DNA of 64,000 nt from Ilyomonas sp965277535 (GTDB lineage: Bacteria; Bacteroidota; Bacteroidia; Chitinophagales; Chitinophagaceae): positions 1,984,001 through 2,048,000 of the forward strand of contig OZ255825.1 in assembly GCA_965277535.1 (NCBI GenBank), written 5' to 3'. A program made the position numbers and the translations under genes. The notes beneath the pieces were generated by a model. The model was not told where the DNA came from and did no database searches. It saw only the letters and a program-made list of their open reading frames with translations. How positions within the stretch are numbered: position 1 is the stretch's first letter; the number at the start of each line of letters is the position of its first letter. This document shows, piece after piece, positions 16,670 to 24,826 of this stretch.

Positions 16670-17725
16670 CTATCTGTTACTGTATTGTTCTTCGTAATAA
16701 TGTTGGTAATCGCCGGAGGTTACGTGCTTTAGCCATTCTTCGTTTTCTAAGTACCAGTCAATTGTTTGGCTCAAGCCTTCTTCAAACGTAACGCTCGGTT
16801 TCCAGCCTAACTCTTTGTTTATTTTTGAGGCATCAATTGCATAACGCAAATCGTGTCCTGGCCGGTCTTTCACGTAAGTAATCAGGCTTTCGCTTTCGCC
16901 GCTTTTTCTTCCTAATTTTTCATCCATCAGCTTGCATAAGAGCTTTATTAAGTCAATGTTTTTCCATTCGTTGAAGCCACCGATATTGTAGGTTTCTTGG
17001 GTCTTTCCCTCGTGAAAAACAAGGTCAATGGCACGTGCATGGTCTTTTACAAACAGCCAGTCGCGCGTATTTTCGCCTTTGCCATAAACAGGCAGGGGCT
17101 TCTTATTGATGATGTTGTTGATGAACAGGGGAATGAGCTTTTCGGGAAAATGATTCGGCCCATAATTGTTGCTGCAATTGGTTATTACAACAGGCAGTCC
17201 GTATGTTTCGCTATAGGCCCGTACAAAGTGATCGGAAGAAGCTTTGCTTGCCGAATAGGGCGAGTTGGGCGAGTAGGGTGTGGTTTCGGTAAACATGCCT
17301 TCCGCGCCTAATGTACCATACACTTCATCGGTAGAAATATGATAAAAACGGTGACCGTTGTAATCTCCTTTCCAGGCTTCTTTGGCAGTGTGTAATAAGT
17401 TTACCGTGCCGATAATATTTGTATAAATAAAATCGAGCGGTGCCACAATAGAACGGTCAACATGGCTTTCAGCAGCCAGGTGAATAACATCGGTTGCGCT
17501 ATATTTTTCAAACACTTCTTTTATCGCTTCGGCATCTAAAATGTTTACTTTTTCAAAGTGATAATTCGGCTTCTCTTCAACATCTTTTAAATTTTCCAGA
17601 TTGCCCGCATAAGTCAGCGCGTCGAGGTTGATGATGGTATAATCGGGGTATTTGTTTACAAACAAACGCACCACGTGCGAGCCGATAAAGCCCGCACCGC
17701 CAGTAATAATAATTTTTTTTGACAT
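16670..17725 (-). CDS. rfbB: dTDP-glucose 4,6-dehydratase
   Basis: The 351-residue extended SDR has the NAD-binding motif GGAGFIGSH at residues 9-17, the DVIHLAAESHVDRSI block, the STDEVYGTLG segment with the dehydratase Asp-Glu pair, and the active-site YSASKAS motif. It converts dTDP-glucose to dTDP-4-dehydro-6-deoxyglucose. It is the first gene of the rfbB-rfbC-rfbA run. A copy of the 11-mer lies between it and the HAD gene at 17781. Confidence 0.95.
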   Translation of the reverse strand: MSKKIIITGGAGFIGSHVVRLFVNKYPDYTIINLDALTYAGNLENLKDVEEKPNYHFEKVNILDAEAIKEVFEKYSATDVIHLAAESHVDRSIVAPLDFIYTNIIGTVNLLHTAKEAWKGDYNGHRFYHISTDEVYGTLGAEGMFTETTPYSPNSPYSASKASSDHFVRAYSETYGLPVVITNCSNNYGPNHFPEKLIPLFINNIINKKPLPVYGKGENTRDWLFVKDHARAIDLVFHEGKTQETYNIGGFNEWKNIDLIKLLCKLMDEKLGRKSGESESLITYVKDRPGHDLRYAIDASKINKELGWKPSVTFEEGLSQTIDWYLENEEWLKHVTSGDYQHYYEEQYSNR

Positions 17726-17845
17726 GAGAAGTTCTCTGTTTTATCTAAGAGATGAATGAAACGGGCGTAAAAATAAATGATTTGTTTTTGCCGTTTTATT
17801 TTGCCGATTAATATTCAATTAAAGAAAAAGGGGCAAAACCAAAAG

Positions 17846-18466
17846 CTACAATCCAAGCTCCATCAATGAAACAGACGGCAACAGATGAACCGTTTGCAAG
17901 CCTGCTTTTTGTGCGCCTTCAACATTCACCAAAGTATCATCAATAAATAAAGTTTCATGCGCCTGCAGTTGCTGTTCGTTCAGCACATGCTGATACGCTT
18001 CGATGTGGGGTTTGCGTAAACCCATTTGGTGTGAATAATAAGCTTTGATAAAATAATCATCAAAACTAAAATGGCTGTTTCCTGTTTGTTTTTGATAGAT
18101 GTTAAGAATGGCTTTGTGATGGATGCTATTGGTATTGGATAATAAAAATACTTTGTATTTGTGCTTTATTTCTTCCAGCCATTGAAGGCGATCGAGGTAA
18201 AAGCTGCCAATCAAAGCGTTCCATGCCTCTTCAATTTGTTCATCGGTTAAGGTTATATTGATATGATTTCTAAACTGATTGTAAAACTCTTCTGCTTCAA
18301 GTTTGCCGGTTTCTAACAACTGGAACAAATCGGATGCATGATGCTGGGTGTACAAGTCATTAAAGTTGTGTACCTGCAGGTTAAGAAAGGCGTTGAGCGT
18401 TTTATTGTAGTCAATATGAATAAACACACCGCCCAGGTCGAAGATGATATTTTTTATGTTTTGCAT
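17846..18466 (-). CDS. HAD-superfamily phosphatase (subfamily IA)
   Basis: The 206-residue cytoplasmic enzyme has HAD motif I as IIFDLGGVFIHID, where the usual second Asp is replaced by Gly as in the YihX/YjjG-type branch that starts FDLGGV. Motif II is VFLLSNTNS, the motif III Lys lies in GLRKPHIEAY, and motif IV is ETLFIDDTLVNVEGAQKAG. A helical cap fills residues 20-90. Enzymes of this group dephosphorylate small sugar phosphates or nucleotides; the substrate cannot be read. It lies upstream of rfbB on the same strand but is separated by 120 bases. Confidence 0.85.
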   Translation of the reverse strand: MQNIKNIIFDLGGVFIHIDYNKTLNAFLNLQVHNFNDLYTQHHASDLFQLLETGKLEAEEFYNQFRNHINITLTDEQIEEAWNALIGSFYLDRLQWLEEIKHKYKVFLLSNTNSIHHKAILNIYQKQTGNSHFSFDDYFIKAYYSHQMGLRKPHIEAYQHVLNEQQLQAHETLFIDDTLVNVEGAQKAGLQTVHLLPSVSLMELGL

Positions 18467-18503
18467 GAGCGCAAAAATAAAGTCTCGTCGTTGGTTTTAC
18501 TTC

Positions 18504-18533
18504 TTGGAAAATGATTGTGTTTCTTTATTTTTG
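18504..18533 (+). promoter_or_regulatory. Bacteroidota-type promoter for the tRNA gene
   Basis: A -33 TTG at 18504-18506 is followed by 19 bases and then the -7 element TATTTTTG at 18526-18533. This is a near-perfect match to the Bacteroidota sigma factor consensus. The predicted start of transcription is about 18540, some 19 bases before the mature tRNA. Confidence 0.75.
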
Positions 18534-18558
18534 CGCTCCCGAATTCCGAAAGGGTTCA

Positions 18559-18632
18559 GGGCCTATAGCTCAGCTGGTTAGAGCACCTGACTCATAATCA
18601 GGGGGTCCCTGGTTCAAGCCCAGGTGGGCCCA
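18559..18632 (+). tRNA. tRNA with CAU anticodon (Ile2 or elongator Met)
   Basis: A 74-base cloverleaf is complete. The acceptor stem is GGGCCTA with TGGGCCC (one G-T pair), followed by discriminator A. The D arm is AGCTCAGCTGGTTAGAGC. The anticodon stem CCTGA/TCAGG holds the loop CTCATAA with anticodon CAT. The T arm is CCTGG-TTCAAGC-CCAGG. CCA is not encoded. A CAT anticodon can be elongator Met, or Ile2 after lysidine modification; the GACTCATAATC loop region resembles Ile2 but does not decide between them. Promoter and terminator are both visible. Confidence 0.95.
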
Positions 18633-18638
18633 CTTAAT

Positions 18639-18678
18639 AAAAAAGGAGTTACGTGTTGTGAAACGTAACTCCTTTTTT
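18639..18678 (+). terminator. Intrinsic terminator of the tRNA gene
   Basis: Arms AAAAAAGGAGTTACGT and ACGTAACTCCTTTTTT enclose eight bases, and the T tract continues into TATT. It starts seven bases after the tRNA. Confidence 0.9.
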
Positions 18679-18803
18679 ATTATACATACCAAATACATAC
18701 AATTTTGGTAACAGTATAACAACTATAAGTAGTGAAGAATAGATTGCGCTGTAACCCTTTTGTAAAGTATTTATGCCGATTTACATACAGTTAAATAGTT
18801 AAC

Positions 18804-19604
18804 TCAAGTTATCAGTTTATTGAGAGTAAAAGCCATCATAGACAAAATGAGTTTAAGAAGAAAGCCATTGAAGGTTACGGCATGAATGGTTCTGACAAAC
18901 AAAGCTTTGATTTCACCCAATGAGGTTTCGATTCTTTTTCTCATTTGTTCCTTGATAAATCTTAGCCAGGGCTCATCTTTTCTTTTTGCGTTGCTTCTTC
19001 GTCCGATCATCAGTTCTACTGTGTCTGCTTCTTTCATAGTATCTTCTATCTTATAATCCGTATAAGCAGCATCGCCATATATCCTGCTTTCGGCTTCCAC
19101 GGCAAGTGGCAGTTTCTTAAGTGCCTGCACATCACTTCCCGAGCCCGGCACAAAGCAAAATTCAACCGGAATGCCGCTTGCCGTTATTAGTACCTGAAGC
19201 TTTACACCATAAAAGTATCTTCTCATACTGGCTTACCTGCCTCTCCATTGTTTTCATTTCAACAATTTTGAACGGCTGATACGGATGTTATCGCATACTG
19301 CCACCGGAAAAGAAGCAATTATATAGTCTGAAGCTCCGGCTGCTGTTTTCAGCAGGTGGCCGATTTGATAAAACAGACTGAAAAGCAATTCGGTCACGTC
19401 GTGCAGACTCTGGTTAAACCGGCTTTTATCCAGCATGTTGGGAACGAGCTTTGTCATCTTCATAAACTGTTTGGCATTGTCTTGATGACCACCAAAGTAA
19501 AGAGCTGATACCAAAGCTGTTGTAATCACTTCACTGTCACTTACTTTTCTTCGCACATCTTCCGGGTGACCGATCCCTTTCAGTAAATCGTCTACAGAGT
19601 ACAA
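18804..19604 (-). pseudogene. IS982-family transposase, broken by two in-frame stops
   Basis: The two halves lie in the same frame. The N-terminal part (from 19604) ends at VCDNIRISRSKLLK, then a TGA at 19254-19256. Seven codons on there is a TAA, and the frame resumes as ASMRRYFYGVKLQVLITASG, GDAAYTDYKIED and RKRIETSLGEIKALFVRTIH. These blocks are typical of IS982 transposases, and the broken zone corresponds to the usual RGYxASKRRYFYG region. The combined length (about 266 codons) is close to a full IS982 protein. I could not identify terminal inverted repeats or a target duplication. The element appears dead but recent, since no other damage is seen. Confidence 0.85.
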
Positions 19605-19850
19605 TAAAGAGCTATAATTTTATCCTCGCAGAGCATGGGCGAATCAATTTTAAGTGTGGTAACTCAAAATTATTCTTTCCTCCCTTGCTCTGCTTCTTTT
19701 ATTACTACCTAGCAACTTGCGTTATTTACATTTACCATGTAGCTGCTGTTGAGTGCAGTGGCTTTCTGTTTTCACTGCTAACCGTTTGAAAAACCACCTT
19801 AAGAATATAGAAGCAGCCTGGCAGGTACACAGGAATGGACAGGAAACAGT

Positions 19851-20081
19851 TTATGAAAGCAGGTATTCCTTTAAATGATGAATGGCTCTCTGACGTGTAA
19901 AATGACGTTTACCTTCATCGGTTTCCTCGCTTTCGGTAACCGGATAATAGTACAAAAACTGTTCGGTGTTTCCATTCAAGAAATTCATGGTAAAAATAAA
20001 GCAGGTTCTATCTTTCGTTTTTATTTTGTTTATACGAACCTTCGTGCCATCGTGTAATATAAAAAGGTAAGGAAACTCCAT
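19851..20081 (-). CDS. Small hypothetical protein
   Basis: The 76-residue product (MEFPYLFILHDGTKVRINKI to HFTRQRAIHHLKEYLL) has a balanced composition, alternating beta-like and charged segments, and no signal peptide. That makes it look like a real small protein and not a chance frame. No family is recognised. It is isolated in a decayed stretch with no partner gene, so it may itself be a relic. Confidence 0.4.
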   Translation of the reverse strand: MEFPYLFILHDGTKVRINKIKTKDRTCFIFTMNFLNGNTEQFLYYYPVTESEETDEGKRHFTRQRAIHHLKEYLLS

Positions 20082-20381
20082 AATATTTTTTACTCATTTG
20101 CCAAACGAAGAACCAACAAAGGCAATGTGCATAATAATAACAGCAATTGATTTTGGAAACACTTACAACAACTGTGTTCCGAAATCGGGAGATAGGAGTA
20201 GCAGTCCACTGCTGCCTCTTTCCCAATTTTGCAACAGGCATTCTCCTTATTGAACCTTTCTTTTCATTGAGTCCTTTACTATTTGTTCAATTTCAGCCTG
20301 TTTTGCGATGGCATAAGGCTTGCAATTGTTGCACACCATACAATGTTATTCGCTTATGAACACCATAATTCTTAAAGCAAT
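20082..20381. other. Gene-free spacer
   Basis: No convincing frame, hairpin or repeat is seen on either strand. Confidence 0.4.
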
Positions 20382-20609
20382 ATGATCAAAAATGCAACTA
20401 TTCCTGTGTTGTATCCGTTCCAACCAGAGGAACTGATCGTTCGGCTTACTGTAGCGGATGATGTTATCAATTTTATCCAGGTATCTATTCATGAGAAATT
20501 GGTAGATTTTACTCGGGAATCAGACGGGACTTTCAAAACAGCTGACCTTGAACCGGACAAAAGTTTTTTAAGTTATATAGAAAGGCAATTAACCAGGATG
20601 TTTAGTTAA
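20382..20609 (+). CDS. Small hypothetical protein
   Basis: The 75-residue product (start MIKNATIPVLYPFQPEELIV, end LSYIERQLTRMFS) is acidic and soluble, with good amino acid balance and no signal peptide. No family is recognised. It ends 74 bases before the next plus-strand gene, so the two could be co-transcribed. Confidence 0.4.
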   Translation: MIKNATIPVLYPFQPEELIVRLTVADDVINFIQVSIHEKLVDFTRESDGTFKTADLEPDKSFLSYIERQLTRMFS

Positions 20610-20683
20610 TCAGACAGTGACCCACTTCCAATGGCAGACTTGCCAATGCCGACGCAAATAGAGCTTTCTTAAATTTTTAACAC

Positions 20684-21196
20684 ATGACAGACCTCTCTTT
20701 CACTTTTTTCCCAACCGTCTTTATTGGCAATTATGTCTTCCATAATGTGAAAACCATTTTTCAGGTAGAAGATACTCCTTTGATTGAAATGGTACACAAA
20801 CCGGAAGTTGGTTTTATCACACGCTTTTCAGTATTTGATTTTAGGGGCAACGATATTGCGCGTACCGAGGGAACGATTATCCTGCCTGTCATAAAGAGCA
20901 AAGACACGGGACTAACAATGACCCGGCAGGATAATACATGGGTTTGTAAACAATCCAATGGACAAACTCTTTTTACTGTTGAACAAAAAGAAAACACTTT
21001 ACTCATAAACGCAGAGCTGTTTACGCCTGCAGGAACAAAAACTAACATAGCCATAGGTAAGGAATTGCAATTTTTCGACTCCGATAATAAGGCTATACAA
21101 ATAAGCGATATGAATGCAACAAAAAGTGTTCAGGACGCAGCCATTGGTTTGCATTTGTATGGTGATGGAACCTTAGTGATAGGTCGACAGGAGTAA
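20684..21196 (+). CDS. Hypothetical beta-rich cytoplasmic protein
   Basis: The 170-residue protein shows repeated short beta-strand-like blocks (FIGNYVFHNVKTIFQVED, GFITRFSVFDFRGNDIARTE, WVCKQSNGQTLFTVEQKENT, GLHLYGDGTLVIGRQE) without signal peptide or membrane segment. The repeating hydrophobic alternation suggests a beta-sandwich or barrel-like fold. I do not recognise the family. It is intact, unlike most of its surroundings, and sits behind a smaller hypothetical gene on the same strand. Confidence 0.55.
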   Translation: MTDLSFTFFPTVFIGNYVFHNVKTIFQVEDTPLIEMVHKPEVGFITRFSVFDFRGNDIARTEGTIILPVIKSKDTGLTMTRQDNTWVCKQSNGQTLFTVEQKENTLLINAELFTPAGTKTNIAIGKELQFFDSDNKAIQISDMNATKSVQDAAIGLHLYGDGTLVIGRQE

Positions 21197-21908
21197 AGCC
21201 TCAGTATAAACTGTAAGATAAGAACTAATATAGCAGGTAATGCTGGATGGAACATTTGTAAGAGCGGGAAAAAAACCAAAGCATAAACATACACAAGTAC
21301 AAAATAAGACTATGCAACCAACCATCGGGATTATCGCCTCCCATCCAATAGAGCAACAGTAGTGACGATTACAGTTAGGTTGGCACAGTTTACAACACTT
21401 AGTGACTAATAGGATACAGGCAGGCATTGACCTAATTCAGATGTGCAAAGCGCGCAAACAAGTTTATGTAGAAATACTAAACATCAGATATGATTAAAAA
21501 ATGCAAAAGTAAAATCTGTAAAGGGAGTTGAGCAACGTTTCTATTTAAATACCGTCAACCGTGCAAAGCTTCACCGGTGCAAAAACTCCTAACTGCCTTT
21601 CTTTGCTGCTCCATTTTGACCCATTCCTTTTGACAAAGGGAACGAAAAGTGTCAGCTTATTTGTCTTTGCAATACAATACTACGCTTTATGATAGGACAT
21701 TATTAGGCAACAATCCAAGTAGTGTGTATTGGTCTTCAGACCCTTTTAAACACGGGGGCAAAGTTTAAACCAACACTTGATTTGACTGCAGATGGTTCGC
21801 TCCAGGACGATGATGTTGCAAGATTGACGTCTGATAATAAAGAAGCGAAGGATGCCTGTCGCGTGATCAGTCTTTTCGGGGTGAACCGCTTTTCTTCCCT
21901 CACGAAAT
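21197..21908. other. Eroded spacer without a supported gene
   Basis: No frame with convincing protein character is present. Part of the stretch 21740-21860 reads as a plausible protein segment (FKPTLDLTADGSLQDDDVAR) in a frame other than the barrel relic that follows, so it may be another decayed piece of the same gene. Confidence 0.4.
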
Positions 21909-22121
21909 TTTTATGTATCTTTTGTACTTGGACCCAGTTTCATCAATCACAACACATACTTAGGAATCAAGCCTTCTGTTGGTTTCTATTTCTCCCAAAA
22001 ACAAAGGGTGACAGTGCGACTTTCCTATATCAATGTATTTAATCGTGAATACAATTAAGAGGAAACCAAAAAGGAAGATTTTGGTTTGGTCAGTTTCACC
22101 ATTGCTGTTAAACTATTCTGA
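21909..22121 (+). pseudogene. Relic of an outer-membrane beta-barrel protein (C-terminal end)
   Basis: In one frame the sequence reads FYVSFVLGPSFINHNTYLGI, then KPSVGFYFSQKQRVTVRLSY, then INVFNREYN, a TAA at 22056-22058, and then continues in frame with EETKKEDFGLVSFTIAVKLF and a TGA. Alternating aromatic and small residues and a final KLF are the hallmarks of the last strands of an outer-membrane beta-barrel, where the terminal Phe is the assembly signal. The frame is closed upstream by a TGA at 21882-21884, so the N-terminal part is gone or frameshifted. There is no start codon. This is a decayed fragment. Confidence 0.65.
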
Positions 22122-22135
22122 TAATGGACACAATC

Positions 22136-23038
22136 CTATAGTTTTCCTCCTTTCCCCATCCAGCCGTTATCTTCCAGCCAATCAGCAAGGCGTTGCGGCC
22201 AGCCCTTCAGCGTAGCTAATCTTGACCGGTAACCCATATTAAAGCCATGGCCTCCCTGCGAATACAAATGCACTTCTACCGGAACTTTTGCCACCCGATA
22301 CAGGGAAAGGATTTTTACCACAGGAGCAGAACAACAAGAGTCATCATTCGCGGCAAGCAGAAAAGCCGGAGGTAGTGGCAGCGTAACCTTATCTGGAACA
22401 GCAGCAGGGCCCGGATAAATCAATATAGAAAAATCCGGCTTTGCCGGTAGCTTGTCTACAGCATCAGGCTTTACAGAATGAGGTTCATTGTAAGCGAAAG
22501 AAACCCAACCAGCCAATTCTCCGCCTGCAGAAAAGCCCATCACGCCAATGTGCGCAGTATCCAAATGAAAAGCGGCTGCCTTACTACGCACCAGCCGCAT
22601 TGCCCGAAACACATCCTCTTTTGTGTTTTCGATGGTATAAACGGAACTGTCCTCTTTATACAACCTGTATTTCAAAACAAAAGCGGTTATACCCAGGTTG
22701 TTTAGGTATTTGGCAGCGTCTACGCCCTCTGCATTATAAACAAGCGCTTTGTGCCCGCCACCGGGGCAGATGACAACCGCTGCACCGGTTGCCTTTTCTC
22801 TGGGTGGAAGAAACACAGTGAGCGAAGGATTGTTTACTCCTTTTACCCACCAGTCTTTAGCCTGTTCGGGTTCATTTTTCTTCTTTTCAAAGCCTGGTGC
22901 ACCATTTTGCCATAAAGGGATGTTAAAAGAGCTATCCTGCCCATAAGAAGCCGTGACCGTAAGCCAGCCCGTTAAGAAACAAAAACAATATGCAAATGTT
23001 AGGGTTTGCCACCCCTTAGCTGTATTCTTGGTTTTCAT
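22136..23038 (-). CDS. Secreted alpha/beta-hydrolase esterase
   Basis: The 300-residue protein has a signal peptide (AYCFCFLTGWLTVTASYGQ) and an alpha/beta-hydrolase core: oxyanion segment AVVICPGGGHKALVYNAEG, nucleophile elbow MGFSAGGELAGW, later acid region LAANDDSCCSAPVV and catalytic His region SQGGHGFNMG. This layout is that of BD-FAE/acetylxylan-esterase-like enzymes often called xylanase-associated esterases. It would remove acetyl or feruloyl groups from plant polysaccharides. It is the only clearly intact enzyme in the decayed block 18.7-24.8 kb and is functionally close to the xylan genes further on. Confidence 0.8.
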   Translation of the reverse strand: MKTKNTAKGWQTLTFAYCFCFLTGWLTVTASYGQDSSFNIPLWQNGAPGFEKKKNEPEQAKDWWVKGVNNPSLTVFLPPREKATGAAVVICPGGGHKALVYNAEGVDAAKYLNNLGITAFVLKYRLYKEDSSVYTIENTKEDVFRAMRLVRSKAAAFHLDTAHIGVMGFSAGGELAGWVSFAYNEPHSVKPDAVDKLPAKPDFSILIYPGPAAVPDKVTLPLPPAFLLAANDDSCCSAPVVKILSLYRVAKVPVEVHLYSQGGHGFNMGYRSRLATLKGWPQRLADWLEDNGWMGKGGKL

Positions 23039-23371
23039 AAATGATCTGCAGTTTTGTCTTTACCTGTAAATAATAAGTCCAATTCAGGCAAAGCGGATTT
23101 ATCTGAGTCGGTCATGTTATTTTATTGCTTTTTATCCGCCATACCTGCACCTAAAGAAAATGACTTATCCTGTATAGAACAAATTTTTCTTCAAATTCTA
23201 TTTACAAATGACAAGCGATTACCAGAAGAATACTATCTATTTAATCGGTAGTAAAAAGGCAGGCTGTCAGCATTATTCCGGGCAACTATAACAGGCAGGA
23301 GCAATAGTTTACACGATGCTGCCTCCACCAGCCGGGCTGCTCTTAGCATAACTTTTGTGCAGGTCTTTCTC
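23039..23371. other. Gene-free spacer between divergent genes
   Basis: This presumably holds the promoter of the minus-strand esterase. I see no clear TAnnTTTG element, hairpin or repeat. Confidence 0.4.
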
Positions 23372-24023
23372 ATGAAATACACCCGATTTGGCAATACCGG
23401 CATGACGGTATCGAAGATTTGTCTCGGCGCTATGACGTACGGAACACCGGCCGAGCGTTGGAAGTAGGCACTGCATGATATTGTAAAGGCGGGCAAGACA
23501 AGATATATCGGTGCTTCATCTATGTATAGCTGGCAGTTTGCAAAGGCGCTGTACACAGCCGACCTGCACGGATGTACCCGTTTTGTTTCGATGCAACCGC
23601 GCTACAACCTTGTGTACCGCGAAGAAGAACGTGAAATGATACCCTTGTGCGAAGACCAGAAGATAGCGGTGATACCGTGGTCGCCCTTAGCGCGCGGTTT
23701 GCTCAGTGGCGGACGAACAAAGGAGCGTAATGAAACAGAGCGGGCAAAGACAGATACTTTTGGCAAATCACTCTATGGACAAGAGGGTGATTTTGACATT
23801 GTTAACCGGATATCAGAAATCGCCCGGGAGAAAAAAGTACCCGATGTGCAAGTAGCCTTGGCATTGATGCTGGGTAAGTCTTACATCACGGCACCCATTG
23901 TAGGCGAGTAAACCCGGACACTTAGAAGATGCTGTGGCGGCGCTGGATATGACTTTATCGGAGGACGAAATCAAGTGGCTGGAGGAAGCGTACCAACCGC
24001 ACCCTGTACTTGGGTTCCAGTGA
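23372..24023 (+). pseudogene. Aldo/keto reductase with internal deletion and frameshift
   Basis: The N terminus MKYTRFGNTGMTVSKICLGA, MTYGTP is a standard aldo/keto reductase start. It ends ERWK at a TAG, immediately followed in the same frame by ALHDIVKAGKTRYIGASSMY, SWQFAKAL, SMQPRYNLVYREEEREMIPL, and IAVIPWSPLARGLLSGG. About 100 residues between the first strand and ALHDIV are missing, including the catalytic Tyr and Lys region. A small frameshift near 23907 then separates KSYITAPIVG from the tail KPGHLEDAVAALDMTLSEDE, which ends at a TGA at 24021. The gene is dead by three independent lesions. Confidence 0.85.
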
Positions 24024-24826
24024 ACCCAATCAGCGAGATTGCACCTCAACTCAGCGCGGATTGCATCCAGGTAAGCTTGTGACCTGATTCCCATTTATAA
24101 CAATGTGTCATAGTAGAATTAAAGTATGAAAGAATACGAACAATAACTGATCATAGTTTTAATTAAAATCAAGATGTAACTACAATAACATCTGCCTACG
24201 GCTTTGTATTTATCTGATTTATTGATTATGACACTATACAATATAAGAGAAAACAAAGATTAGCTTAAAATCTATAAAATAGAACAAAAAGGTAATTATC
24301 GCCTTTAACTCTTCTATCCTTTCACACTGCTTTTTTAAGCACACAGAGTAGGCTTCAAACCTAACTGATCGTCAAACGAAAGCACACCTAAACGCTAAAT
24401 AAAGGCACTACAACATGCAACTGACTTTTAAAATTTTGCCCCTTTTACTGACTAAAAAGTGTTTCGCTTATTTTATGTTTTCACTAAATCTTTTCGTAGC
24501 TCGCCCGTTTCCTACCGCTTTACTGTAGTAATAATCTATCATCCTGTGGATAATATCCTTTCATTCTTGTTTATTTATAATTATGCTTCTTTTTATAATT
24601 CTAATTGTGTGATTTTGAGGGGCAGTTACAACAGTAACGACAAATATAAAGTGTCCATAAGTCTATTCTGTTTAAAAGGTAAAGCTTTTGCTATAAAACA
24701 GCTAAGTCAAAAATTTCCTGATGTCTAAGTACATATATAAAGACATTTGTAGTAAAAGAAATTTTTAGCTTTAAGAAATGATTTGTAAGTAATCGAATTG
24801 TATAGAAATACACCAATCCAATTCTG
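24024..24826. other. AT-rich gene-free stretch
   Basis: No supported frame is seen over 800 bases. Short frames such as the one at 24459-24728 are Phe/Tyr/Ser-rich and look like chance translations of AT-rich DNA. No hairpins of note and no copies of the 11-mer are seen. Confidence 0.5.

Noticed and set aside
2797..17843. 11-mer as merely the T tract of terminators
   Set aside because: Some copies adjoin terminator hairpins (14568, 17833), but most lie inside genes in several frames and in either orientation relative to transcription.
18559..18632. tRNA as integration site of a genomic island
   Set aside because: The position fits, but no repeat of the tRNA 3' end was found at the other boundary and no integrase gene is visible.
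21722..22042. 106-residue reading frame overlapping the barrel relic
   Set aside because: Its second half is the wrong frame of the barrel sequence. Only the first part could be a genuine decayed segment, so it is noted but not called a gene.
24459..24728. 89-residue reading frame
   Set aside because: Composition is dominated by Phe, Tyr, Ser and Ile from AT-rich DNA, with no start context or family resemblance.
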